Below are positions 1 to 6,755 of a DNA stretch of 31,614 nt, one piece after another. The notes under the pieces were generated by a model. That model was not told where the DNA came from. It did not search any database and was given only the letters and a program-made list of their open reading frames with translations. Both the position numbers and the translations under genes were made by a program. Source of the DNA: JBATTK01 sp049670505 (GTDB lineage Bacteria > Bacteroidota > Bacteroidia > Flavobacteriales > Flavobacteriaceae). The stretch covers positions 1 to 31,614 of the forward strand of contig JBATTK010000109.1 in the NCBI GenBank assembly GCA_049670505.1, in the 5' to 3' direction. Numbering within the stretch: the stretch's first letter is position 1; each line of letters starts with the position of its first letter.

Positions 1-542
1 GTATTGTGCTTTTTAGTATAATTGGGATATTTGCCAAAGATCAGGGTATGACAGGGCAGGCAGCTGTAGAAGTGGGCAAGGCTTTTGGCGTGTTGGTACT
101 TTTGGTCATTAACCTTATCATGATCACCTCGGCCGCTTCGACCTTGGATTCTACTTTTTCCTCCTTTTCAAAACTCCTTTCGGTAGACCTCAATCTGGGC
201 AATACGCTAAAATTTGGGCGGCTGTCTATGATGCTGATCGCAATTTTAGGGACCATCCCTGTTTTTTTGAATGCCGAAATATTGTCGGCAACCACCATAA
301 GCGGTACCATGGTTATAGGATTGACCCCCATATTTCTGTTTTGGAAAAAATCGGTTCCCAAAATTAGTTTCTACCTCAGTATTGGCTGTGGTATTTTGTT
401 CGGACTCCTTTTAGTCTTCGAAACCTTTCCCAAGGCCTTAATTTTCACCGATGGAAAATACGCCGGTCTGCTGTGGATCAATTTTTGGGGCATCTTAAGT
501 TGTATACTCATCTATTTTACACCCGCATGGATAAAAATATAG
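1..542 (+). CDS. Sodium:solute symporter family protein, C-terminal part (cut by window edge)
   Basis: The last ~180 residues of an integral membrane transporter. The frame is open to the left edge, so the true start lies outside the window; the GTG at position 6 is internal, not a start. About five hydrophobic helices are visible. The stretch NLIMITSAASTLDSTFSS resembles the TM8 region that helps form the sodium site in the SSS/LeuT-fold family (family knowledge). It ends 16 bases inside the metallophosphoesterase gene, which argues for one transcript with the arsenosugar genes. The substrate cannot be read from this fragment; uptake or release of an arsenosugar-pathway metabolite is only an inference from context. 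Family assignment is fairly sure, substrate unknown. Confidence 0.75.
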   Translation, partial: IVLFSIIGIFAKDQGMTGQAAVEVGKAFGVLVLLVINLIMITSAASTLDSTFSSFSKLLSVDLNLGNTLKFGRLSMMLIAILGTIPVFLNAEILSATTISGTMVIGLTPIFLFWKKSVPKISFYLSIGCGILFGLLLVFETFPKALIFTDGKYAGLLWINFWGILSCILIYFTPAWIKI

Positions 543-1396
543 CACATATTGCCCCTGTTTCCGGAAAGTTGCTCCTATTCGGTGGCATATACAGTAATCT
601 TCATGCTTTACAGCGACTGATCGCTATAGCGAAGGAAAACAAAATCAAGCCTGAAAATTGTATCTGTACGGGCGATATTGTCGGTTATTGTGCCTTGCCC
701 GAAGAAACAGTACAGCGCTTTAAGTCGTGGGGAGCAAGAAGTATTGCGGGAAACGTGGAAGTGCAATTGGGCAAGGATGCGGAAGATTGCGGATGCGATT
801 TTACCCAAGGTAGTCGCTGTGATGGATTCTCCAAATTATGGTATCCCTTTGCAAAGGAACAACTGTCCTTGGATTCCTTGGGCTGGATGCGGCAATTGCC
901 CCACCATATCAGTTTTGGTTTTGCGGGTAAACGCATAACAGTAGTCCATGGTTCCTATCATCATACATCCGAGTTTATATTTAAATCGACCCCGGAATCC
1001 CTAAAGCGGAAGAATTTTGAGACGACGCAAAGCGATATCATCGTAGCAGGACATTCCGGGCTTCCATTCCATCAGAAAATTGGGGAAAGGTTATGGTTAA
1101 ACCCGGGGGTTATCGGAATGCCCGCCAATGATGGAACTGCGCGAACATGGTATATGATTTTGGAAGAAATTGATGGAAAAATAGTATATACCCATCGGTA
1201 TTTGGAATACGATCATCATACCGCACACCAATTGATGTTGGATAGGCGGTTACCAAGCGCATACGCGGATACCCTGCTCTCCGGTATATGGGACAATATG
1301 GAAATATTACCTGAAACAGAAAAGCGGCTACAGGGCATTCCTTATAATTTTGAGGATAAAAAGGAACATATAACTATTAATCACATAAAAGGCTAA
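527..1396 (+). CDS. Calcineurin-like metallophosphoesterase of the arsenosugar operon, with altered motif I
   Basis: A predicted soluble phosphoesterase of 289 residues from the ATG at 527. An in-frame ATG at 473 would add 18 residues, but those lie deep in the symporter gene. Motifs seen, numbered from 527: GDIVGY (49-54), GNVE (75-78), VVHGSY (139-144), AGHSG (174-178), then LNPGV. These are motifs II to V of the calcineurin-like superfamily. Motif I, normally D-x-H, reads GGIYSN (19-24), so two usual metal ligands are replaced by Gly and Tyr. An insert after GNVE holds Cys88, Cys90 and Cys98. It overlaps the symporter by 16 bases and is followed three bases later by the AhpD-like gene. Inferred role: dephosphorylation of an arsenosugar precursor, or arsenical binding; neither is shown. 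The altered motif may be a subfamily trait rather than damage, since the frame is intact. Confidence 0.8.
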   Translation: MDKNIAHIAPVSGKLLLFGGIYSNLHALQRLIAIAKENKIKPENCICTGDIVGYCALPEETVQRFKSWGARSIAGNVEVQLGKDAEDCGCDFTQGSRCDGFSKLWYPFAKEQLSLDSLGWMRQLPHHISFGFAGKRITVVHGSYHHTSEFIFKSTPESLKRKNFETTQSDIIVAGHSGLPFHQKIGERLWLNPGVIGMPANDGTARTWYMILEEIDGKIVYTHRYLEYDHHTAHQLMLDRRLPSAYADTLLSGIWDNMEILPETEKRLQGIPYNFEDKKEHITINHIKG

Positions 1397-1399
1397 AAA

Positions 1400-1735
1400 A
1401 TGGCAAATTCATATTACGATCCGGCGGATTTACGAAAGTTTGGAAAAATTACGGAATGGAGTGAGGAATTGGGAACCAAATTCTTTGATTACTACGGAAA
1501 AGTATTTGAGGAAGGAGCACTATCCGCTCGTGAAAAATCCCTCATCGCATTGGCCGTTTCCCATGTAGTGAAGTGTCCTTATTGCATTGATTCCTATACC
1601 AAGGACGGATTGCAAAAGGGGATTACCAAAGAAGAAATGATGGAGGCCGTGCATGTAGGCGCAGCCATTGAAAGTGGGGCTACTTTGGTACATGGCGTAC
1701 AAATGATGAACAAATACAATAAATTATCAATGTAG
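1400..1735 (+). CDS. Arsenosugar biosynthesis-associated AhpD-like (carboxymuconolactone decarboxylase fold) protein
   Basis: A 111-residue all-helical AhpD/CMD-family protein. The core REKSLIALAVSH (44-55) followed by CPYC (59-62) is the alkylhydroperoxidase redox signature with two candidate active cysteines. The His that usually follows the CxxC in AhpD is not at the expected place (IDSYTKDG follows). Length fits single-domain family members. I recall close relatives annotated as arsenosugar biosynthesis-associated peroxidase-like proteins, always beside ArsS; the location here fits. It sits three bases after the metallophosphoesterase and 83 bases before arsS. Role is inferred: thiol redox chemistry on arsenic intermediates or protection of the radical SAM step. 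Family sure, exact role unproven. Confidence 0.88.
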   Translation: MANSYYDPADLRKFGKITEWSEELGTKFFDYYGKVFEEGALSAREKSLIALAVSHVVKCPYCIDSYTKDGLQKGITKEEMMEAVHVGAAIESGATLVHGVQMMNKYNKLSM

Positions 1736-1787
1736 TATGTATCAGTAAACAGTGGCAGTTGGCAGCTTCTTTTTGTGCCGTATTGCG

Positions 1788-1815
1788 TACTTAACACTAC
1801 ATACTTAATACTAAA
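1788..1815 (+). repeat. Two imperfect tandem copies of a 14-base unit
   Basis: TACTTAACACTACA (1788-1801) is followed directly by TACTTAATACTAAA (1802-1815), differing at two positions. It fills most of the short gap before arsS and ends just before its ATG. It leaves an A-rich leader, which suits Bacteroidota translation starts. No regulatory role can be shown; it may be an ordinary degenerate intergenic repeat. Confidence 0.5.
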
Positions 1816-1818
1816 AAA

Positions 1819-2874
1819 ATGGCTACAAAATCGCTAAAGGCAAGGCAAGAGGAGCTTGCCGAAACAAATAAGCAATTGGAAATCTTGAACGGTGGTATTT
1901 TTGAGGATGGGGAGCTCCCTTACTTTAAGGACAAAATTGCGGATATAGGGCATTTTCCCTTACGTCCTAGAAAGTTGGAAATCCTTCAGATCAATGTAGG
2001 CTACATGTGCAATCAGGTTTGTGAGCACTGCCATGTGGATGCCGGACCCGATCGAAAGGAGATTATGACTCGGGAAACTATGCAGCAGTGCCTGGACGTC
2101 ATTAGAAATACCAAGGCGCATACGTTGGACTTAACAGGTGGTGCCCCGGAAATGAATCCGGATTTCCGTTGGTTCGTAGAAGAAGCGGCCAAGGCGGGAA
2201 TCAAGGATTTTATCGTGCGTTCCAACCTCACCATTATCCGCGCCAACAAAAAGTATTATGATTTGCCGGAATTCTTTAAAAAACATAATGTTCATGTTAT
2301 TTCGTCCATGCCCCACTATACCCGGGGAAAGACCGACAAGCAACGTGGGGACGGCGTTTTTGATAAATCCATTAAAGCCTTACAGGAGCTAAATGCCGTA
2401 GGTTACGGTATGCCGAACAGTGATTTACGCCTAGATCTGGTCTATAATCCCTCCGGCGCCTATTTGCCCGGTGACCAGATGGCTCTGGAAAGCGACTTTA
2501 AAAAAGCGCTCAAAGAAGATTTTGATATTGACTTTCATAACCTTTTTGCCATAACCAACCTCCCTATTTCCCGTTTTTTGGATTATTTGATCGCCTCCGA
2601 GAACTATGAAGACTATATGTATGCCTTGGTAGAGGCCTATAATCCAGCCGCCGTAGCCAACGTAATGTGTACCAATACCATTTCCATAAGTTGGGACGGA
2701 TGGCTCTATGATTGCGATTTTAACCAGATGTTGGATTTAAAAGTGGCGAGCAAAATAAAACATATAAAGGACTATAACGAGGATATTTTAAACGATAGGA
2801 ATATTATTATTTCACAACATTGTTATGGCTGTACAGCAGGGGCCGGTAGCAGCTGCCAGGGAACCGTTGCCTAA
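1819..2874 (+). CDS. arsS: Arsenosugar biosynthesis radical SAM protein ArsS
   Basis: A 351-residue radical SAM enzyme. After an ~50-residue N-terminal extension, the [4Fe-4S] motif CNQVCEHC holds Cys64, Cys68 and Cys71 in C-x3-C-x2-C spacing, followed by HVDAGPDRK, highly typical of the family. LTGGAPEMNP is the glycine-rich SAM-binding region. The C-terminal domain (DUF3641 type) ends in CYGCTAGAGSSCQG, with Cys335, Cys338 and Cys346 near the extreme C terminus. Family knowledge: ArsS transfers the deoxyadenosyl group of SAM to methylated arsenic on the way to arsenosugars, working with the methyltransferase ArsM. ArsM and the two usual arsenosugar glycosyltransferases are not in this window. 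Some homologs carry selenocysteine in the C-terminal motif; here it is TGC (Cys). Last gene of the operon; identification is strong. Confidence 0.93.
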   Translation: MATKSLKARQEELAETNKQLEILNGGIFEDGELPYFKDKIADIGHFPLRPRKLEILQINVGYMCNQVCEHCHVDAGPDRKEIMTRETMQQCLDVIRNTKAHTLDLTGGAPEMNPDFRWFVEEAAKAGIKDFIVRSNLTIIRANKKYYDLPEFFKKHNVHVISSMPHYTRGKTDKQRGDGVFDKSIKALQELNAVGYGMPNSDLRLDLVYNPSGAYLPGDQMALESDFKKALKEDFDIDFHNLFAITNLPISRFLDYLIASENYEDYMYALVEAYNPAAVANVMCTNTISISWDGWLYDCDFNQMLDLKVASKIKHIKDYNEDILNDRNIIISQHCYGCTAGAGSSCQGTVA

Positions 2875-2951
2875 TTTCTCGGGCAGTGTTACTCGGATCC
2901 AGTCGTTGGAGAGCTAAAAGTTTATCCCTTAAACTTGATAATTGAACATTT

Positions 2952-2973
2952 AAACCGACCACATGGTCGGTTT
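2952..2973. promoter_or_regulatory. Perfect 10+10 palindrome, candidate TetR operator
   Basis: AAACCGACCA, a two-base CA spacer, then its exact reverse complement TGGTCGGTTT. Size and shape fit operators of TetR-family dimers, many of which contain ACCGACC/GGTCGGT half-sites. It lies 147 bases before the TetR gene and 77 bases after arsS. The T-rich bases after the right arm (GTCTTTT) also leave a weak reading as a terminator for arsS, but the run is interrupted and the stem lacks a real loop. Confidence 0.6.
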
Positions 2974-2997
2974 GTCTTTTGGCAAATCATGTCGTTC

Positions 2998-3026
2998 AAC
3001 GATTTTTTATCATTTAAACGATTTTT
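2998..3026 (+). repeat. Direct repeat in the leader of the TetR gene
   Basis: AACGATTTTT occurs at 2998-3007 and again at 3017-3026, one start 19 bases after the other, in a TTCAACG/TTAAACG context. The spacing is nearly two helical turns, so it could place two protein contacts on one DNA face. Simple AT-rich chance similarity cannot be excluded. The rest of 2875-3120 shows no further gene. Confidence 0.35.
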
Positions 3027-3120
3027 GCTGGGGTTACGTCTTTAAATATTTATGGGAACATAGATCCGGGGGTTCTTTGTTACAGACTTAACGGTCTATT
3101 AAATCTTAAACCCTGATCTT

Positions 3121-3738
3121 ATGCAAAAAAATCTAAAACGCATGGCCACCATGCAACGAATGCAGATTACCGGTCTGGAATTGTTCTACAAAAAGGGATA
3201 CTACGCTACTAGTATCGATGATATCCTAAAAGAGCTTGCGCTGTCCAAAGGAGCCTTCTATTATCACTTTGATTCCAAGGAGGATTTCTTTATTCAAATC
3301 ATTGAAAATTTGGTGGCACATAAAATGTACGCCGTGCTTATTGAACCCTTGGAAGGCCATGAAGATACACTCAATCTTATCACCAATTGTTTTGAAAACG
3401 CCTTGGAAACTGCCGTACATAACGAATTGGACTTTGGCTTTGTGCTCAGCAATTTCATCAATGAATTTAACGGAAGGAATCCTAAAATAATGAAGTATTT
3501 AAACGACATCCTAAAAATTTGGGAAGTCAATTTGGTTTCTGCGATACAACGTGGAAAATACAACGGATATATAGACCGTCATGTAGACGGCGAAGGGGTG
3601 GCCTTGTATCTAATGAGTGCCTATATCGGAATACGTACGTTAATGGTAGAAACCGCACCAAGCGCAAGAAAATATCGTTTTATGTCCCAAATAAGACAAT
3701 ATTTTAAATCTATTGAAGCTAAACCCGTCACTGTATAG
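3121..3738 (+). CDS. TetR/AcrR-family transcriptional regulator
   Basis: A 205-residue one-component regulator. The N-terminal DNA-binding domain is textbook: GLELFYKKGYYATSIDDI, then LALSKGAFYYHFDSKEDF with the recognition helix near residues 40-48. The C-terminal ~140 residues are the helical ligand-binding and dimerisation part, too divergent to name a ligand. The ATG at 3121 is preceded by an AT-rich leader. The gene stands alone: 246 bases after arsS with a candidate operator between, and with its stop only 8 bases from the stop of the convergent GT9 gene. Target genes are unknown; self-regulation through the palindrome at 2952-2973 is plausible. No evidence links it to arsenic sensing beyond proximity. 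Confidence 0.92.
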   Translation: MQKNLKRMATMQRMQITGLELFYKKGYYATSIDDILKELALSKGAFYYHFDSKEDFFIQIIENLVAHKMYAVLIEPLEGHEDTLNLITNCFENALETAVHNELDFGFVLSNFINEFNGRNPKIMKYLNDILKIWEVNLVSAIQRGKYNGYIDRHVDGEGVALYLMSAYIGIRTLMVETAPSARKYRFMSQIRQYFKSIEAKPVTV

Positions 3739-3746
3739 GAGCAACT

Positions 3747-4817
3747 TTACTTTTCATTCAGTATTTTATTAATTTTCAAGAACACCTCATGCGGGGAAAT
3801 GGTTTCCATTACCTTCTCGTAACCTTTGGGCATCCTATTGCCATATACGGATGTTGGAATCAACGGATATGTTTCCCGATCGGATAACAGGGCGTTATCG
3901 GCATCCTGTTTAAAGGGGTAAAATCCGGCATAGGGATGTGTCACTCCCCAAAGGGTTATAGTGGGAACACCATACATTGCGGATAAATGCGCATTTCCAC
4001 TATCCATGCACAACATAAGATCTAAATTGGAAATCAAAGCCAACTCCTCTTGAAAAGAAAGCTTTCCTGCAATATTCACGCAATGGCCAAACTGCTTTTC
4101 CCAGTAATCCAACATTGCCTTTTCATTTGTACCACCGAAAAACAATATTTTATACTTTTCGGTATTATTCAATGCCCGTATTACTCTTTCCATTAAATCC
4201 GTAGGGTACGTCTTTCCCTCAAAAGCGGCAAAAGGGGCGATTCCGATCCACCTTTTAGCATCACTACCAACAATTCCTAGGGCCTTGTCCGATAAGGCTT
4301 GTTTAGGCAATACGACCGTATGGCCTATATCCAATGGAAATCCCAATCGAGAAAAAACATCGGCATATCGTTCATGCGTGGTCTTTAAAGGTTTGAAAAT
4401 TTTATTTTTTAAAGCCGTCAATGATTTTTTTTCCGCTCTTCCTTTGTTAATTTGAACAAACGGCACAGCATCCAGTAAGAAGAATTTCTTCAATATATTA
4501 CTTCGCAGCACATGGTGTAGATCGGCAACTGCATCCATATGTAATGCTTTGAGTTCTTTGTATAGTTTCCAAAGTCCGGCTACGCCCTTGTGCTTGCCTT
4601 TTACATCGGCCGCATACACATTTATTTCAGGGATCTGAGAAAACATCGGCCTAAAAAATTCGCGCGTAAGCACCGTAATTTTCAGTTGTGGATACTGGTT
4701 TGTCAAAGCACTTATTACAGGAACTGTCATAGCCACATCGCCCATGGCCGATAAACGTATGACCAGCATATGGGACGTGCTTTTTTCTCCCGATGAGGTC
4801 CTACTTTTTTTGCCCAC
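3747..4817 (-). CDS. Glycosyltransferase family 9, heptosyltransferase-like
   Basis: A GT-B fold LPS-core-type transferase of up to 356 residues. The N-terminal LVIRLSAMGDVAMTVPV is the family's first strand-loop. The C-terminal half has FGGTNEKAM and CMDSGNAHLSAMYGVPTITLWG-like sequence, the nucleotide-sugar side of GT9 (ADP-heptose:LPS heptosyltransferase superfamily). The ATG at 4817 overlaps the DUF4254 gene by 17 bases and adds a 16-residue basic, serine-rich head. Met17 (start at 4769) gives the usual N terminus and may be the true start. It is co-transcribed with DUF4254, an arrangement I recall as conserved in flavobacteria, suggesting a shared core-oligosaccharide role. The sugar actually transferred is not certain. 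Confidence 0.88.
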   Translation of the reverse strand: MGKKSRTSSGEKSTSHMLVIRLSAMGDVAMTVPVISALTNQYPQLKITVLTREFFRPMFSQIPEINVYAADVKGKHKGVAGLWKLYKELKALHMDAVADLHHVLRSNILKKFFLLDAVPFVQINKGRAEKKSLTALKNKIFKPLKTTHERYADVFSRLGFPLDIGHTVVLPKQALSDKALGIVGSDAKRWIGIAPFAAFEGKTYPTDLMERVIRALNNTEKYKILFFGGTNEKAMLDYWEKQFGHCVNIAGKLSFQEELALISNLDLMLCMDSGNAHLSAMYGVPTITLWGVTHPYAGFYPFKQDADNALLSDRETYPLIPTSVYGNRMPKGYEKVMETISPHEVFLKINKILNEK

Positions 4818-5406
4818 GGAGAATCGGGTTTAATTCCTCATCATTGTACATTTTCATCTGTTTATAGACCTTCATATACTTATTCCCAGCTTCAATATCG
4901 GCCAATAATTGGTCTATAGCCGTTGAAAGGTCCTTTCGTTGTTCCATTAAAACTCCTAGTTTTTCCTGGCACTTGTTCCTATGTTCCGCAGCCGCATCGG
5001 TTCGATCCACCTCCTCCTGCATATGATAGATCTTAAGGGCCAAAATGGAGAGTCGGTCTATGGCCCATGCCGGACTCTCGGTGTTTAGAGTGGCATTGTC
5101 CCCTATTTTTACCGTTCGGTATTTCTCAAGGAAATAGCTATCTATGTATTCCACTAAATCCGTTCTATCCTGATTGCTAGCATCTATTTTTCGTTTGAGG
5201 TCCAAAGCGGCCACCGGTTGAATATCCGGATCGCGAATGATATCCTCATAGTGCCATTGAACGGTATCGATCCAATTTTTTCGATATAACAAATGCTCAA
5301 TGCCGTCTTTTGGATATGGGTTGATAAAGGATTGATAAACATCGTCCTTAATGTGATAGTCTTGAATGCTTTCCTCAAAAATTTGGTATGCGAGCTTGCT
5401 GAACAT
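4801..5406 (-). CDS. DUF4254 domain-containing protein
   Basis: A 201-residue hydrophilic, mainly helical protein without signal peptide or membrane segments. NPYPKDGIEHLLYRKNWID and VQWHYEDIIRDPDI are strongly conserved in the family as I know it, as is the RNRxDLVEYID-type stretch (NQDRTDLVEYID). Residues ~115-185 are rich in Glu/Lys/Gln and look like a helical hairpin. Function is not established. It lies between DUF6427 and the GT9 gene with short gaps or overlap, so a link to LPS-core assembly is inferred from context only. A TAnnTTTG element sits 18 bases before the ATG, so it may begin its own transcript. Confidence 0.85.
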   Translation of the reverse strand: MFSKLAYQIFEESIQDYHIKDDVYQSFINPYPKDGIEHLLYRKNWIDTVQWHYEDIIRDPDIQPVAALDLKRKIDASNQDRTDLVEYIDSYFLEKYRTVKIGDNATLNTESPAWAIDRLSILALKIYHMQEEVDRTDAAAEHRNKCQEKLGVLMEQRKDLSTAIDQLLADIEAGNKYMKVYKQMKMYNDEELNPILRGQKK

Positions 5407-5424
5407 GGGTAGAAAAATTTAGGG

Positions 5425-5457
5425 CAAAGATATAGCCTTTATTTATTTTATGATCAA
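5425..5457 (-). promoter_or_regulatory. Candidate Bacteroidota promoter for DUF4254-GT9
   Basis: On the minus strand, TATCTTTG (5425-5432) matches the -7 box TAnnTTTG exactly and ends 18 bases before the DUF4254 ATG. The nearest TTG (5455-5457) is 22 bases upstream rather than the preferred 19, so the -33 part is weak. It overlaps the last codons of DUF6427. Confidence 0.4.
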
Positions 5458-6381
5458 CCCGGAGAGGAACACTATAAATGGAAGTAAAATGGAAGCTATA
5501 AGTGTAATCTCCTTGATATTGGGTCTCTTTATGGCCTCCACATAATTGGTAATGAATATTACTGCGGGGAAAAAGGTTACAATTACTGGAAAAATATCCG
5601 TTGCCGACTTTAAACCCGTTAACACAAGTCCGATAAAGTATGATATCGCAATCAAACGCATCGTAATAATTCTTCCCAAACCGGCTTTCCCCAATCTTAA
5701 AAATCCTATGATGCCTACAATACATACCAATAATATATACGTAATAAGTTTAGCGCTATTCCCTAGATCGGTAAAATAATCGGCACCGTATTCCAGGGAA
5801 AAAATATAGTGCTGTTGTAAGAAATTGAGGTTATCGGACAGGATTAGGATACTGGTAACCATCATAAAAACCGTAAATATTCCGGCAAAGGGTACCAGCC
5901 AATTTCTAATATTTTTAGGCTCATAAAAGTAAATCGCCACAAAAATCAGAAAAAGATATAGCAGGGCCCAATCATAAAAAAAGCTGGCTAAAGCTACCCA
6001 AAGTGTGGCATCAAAAATCTTGTACTTTATATTTTTCAACGATTTAATACTTAGCAGCCTTCTTGTGGACAGCAAAAGGAAGAAACTACATAGGATACCG
6101 TTATTGTCCGTCAGTACCTCCGGAAAAACGACTATCAATAGCGTATAAAATAAAATTGCAAAGGAATTTGTTCCGGTTATCTTATTGCGTTTTATAATAA
6201 AGTTTACCCAAAAGATGCTGAAGAGTAATACGACCAAAATAAACATCTGTAGCAGCAGTTGTTCCGGATTATAGCTTTTTTCCAACAGCAAGAAATGAAC
6301 GAGCCAATAGAATACAAATAAGAAACCTAGGAGGATAATGTAGTTTATTGGTTTTGTTTTTCCAAAAATGCTTGAAATCAT
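5443..6381 (-). CDS. DUF6427 family multi-pass membrane protein
   Basis: A 312-residue very hydrophobic protein with roughly eight to ten predicted transmembrane helices. It starts MISSIFGKTKPINYIILLG, a head I recognise from the flavobacterial DUF6427 family. Short basic loops (RRLLSIKSLKNIKYK, KRPNIKEI) separate helix groups, consistent with a polytopic inner-membrane protein. No enzymatic motif is visible. It is divergent from the DUF6341 gene with 40 bases between start codons, and upstream of DUF4254 by 36 bases. Function is unknown; the conserved neighbourhood suggests envelope work. Its own promoter is not obvious: the minus strand has TATATTTA near the start, one base off the -7 consensus. 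Confidence 0.82.
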   Translation of the reverse strand: MISSIFGKTKPINYIILLGFLFVFYWLVHFLLLEKSYNPEQLLLQMFILVVLLFSIFWVNFIIKRNKITGTNSFAILFYTLLIVVFPEVLTDNNGILCSFFLLLSTRRLLSIKSLKNIKYKIFDATLWVALASFFYDWALLYLFLIFVAIYFYEPKNIRNWLVPFAGIFTVFMMVTSILILSDNLNFLQQHYIFSLEYGADYFTDLGNSAKLITYILLVCIVGIIGFLRLGKAGLGRIITMRLIAISYFIGLVLTGLKSATDIFPVIVTFFPAVIFITNYVEAIKRPNIKEITLIASILLPFIVFLSGLIIK

Positions 6382-6401
6382 CTAGGGTTTTTATATTTTT
6401 G
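6372..6401 (+). promoter_or_regulatory. Bacteroidota consensus promoter for the DUF6341 gene
   Basis: TTG (6372-6374), 19 bases, then TATTTTTG (6394-6401): an exact match to the housekeeping sigma consensus TTG-N19-TAnnTTTG of Bacteroidota. Transcription would begin about 6408, leaving a leader of ~14 bases before the ATG at 6422. The -33 element lies inside the first codons of the divergent DUF6427 gene. Confidence 0.7.
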
Positions 6402-6421
6402 CAAGGTAAATATAAGATAAG

Positions 6422-6643
6422 ATGAAGGCATTTTTTTATGGCATAGAGGATTTATTTGTAAACGGACTTTTTTGGCCTTTTGATTTTTTCCGATTTATGG
6501 AAAATTGGTGGGCTTCCAATACGGTCAACTGGATTTTAGCGGTAATCGGTTTTGTGGCGATGGTCTATTGGATGATAGAGCTAAAGAAATATGACGATAA
6601 GGGCGAAGAAGATAAGAGTATTACCGCCCATACCTACCTATAG
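6422..6643 (+). CDS. DUF6341 family small membrane-anchored protein
   Basis: A 73-residue protein. Residues ~5-25 are aromatic-rich and amphipathic (Phe/Trp), residues ~36-52 (WILAVIGFVAMVYWMIEL) form one clear transmembrane helix, and the acidic tail ends EEDKSITAHTYL. That tail and the FxPFDFxR stretch are the hallmarks by which I recognise the family; homologs are often mislabelled uracil phosphoribosyltransferase, for which there is no sequence support. A short leader with a consensus promoter lies upstream and a strong terminator about 150 bases downstream, so it is probably a single-gene transcript. Function is unknown. It lies between DUF6427 and purD, an order I recall as widely kept in flavobacteria. 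Confidence 0.85.
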   Translation: MKAFFYGIEDLFVNGLFWPFDFFRFMENWWASNTVNWILAVIGFVAMVYWMIELKKYDDKGEEDKSITAHTYL

Positions 6644-6655
6644 ATTTCCTTCTGC

Positions 6656-6675
6656 CCTGCCTGTTGGCAGACAGG
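6656..6675. repeat. Small GC-rich inverted-repeat element after DUF6341
   Basis: CCTGCCTGTTGGCAGACAGG forms nested inverted repeats: CTGCC/GGCAG around TGTT (6657-6670), with outer CCTG/CAGG. It stands out in an AT-rich gap and resembles short dispersed palindromes seen between genes in flavobacterial genomes. No T-run follows at once, so it is not a good terminator; TTTTTT appears only at 6691-6696. Confidence 0.45.
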
Positions 6676-6755
6676 TACGCTCGGGAACCCTTTTTTGTGC
6701 TTACCAATGAGATTCGCTTTTACGCCAAAGACAAGTAGGAAGTATCGTTTTTGGG

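Noticed and set aside
41..938. Overlapping open frames on the opposite strand and in shifted frames of the symporter and phosphoesterase genes
   Set aside because: No family motifs; explained by the coding bias of the real genes on the plus strand.
2812..2874. Selenocysteine in the ArsS C-terminal motif
   Set aside because: The position is TGC (cysteine) and the frame ends at a normal TAA; no in-frame TGA with a following hairpin is seen.
2952..2980. The palindrome after arsS as an intrinsic terminator
   Set aside because: A two-base spacer cannot form a loop without breaking the stem, and the T-run is interrupted; an operator is the better reading, although not proven.
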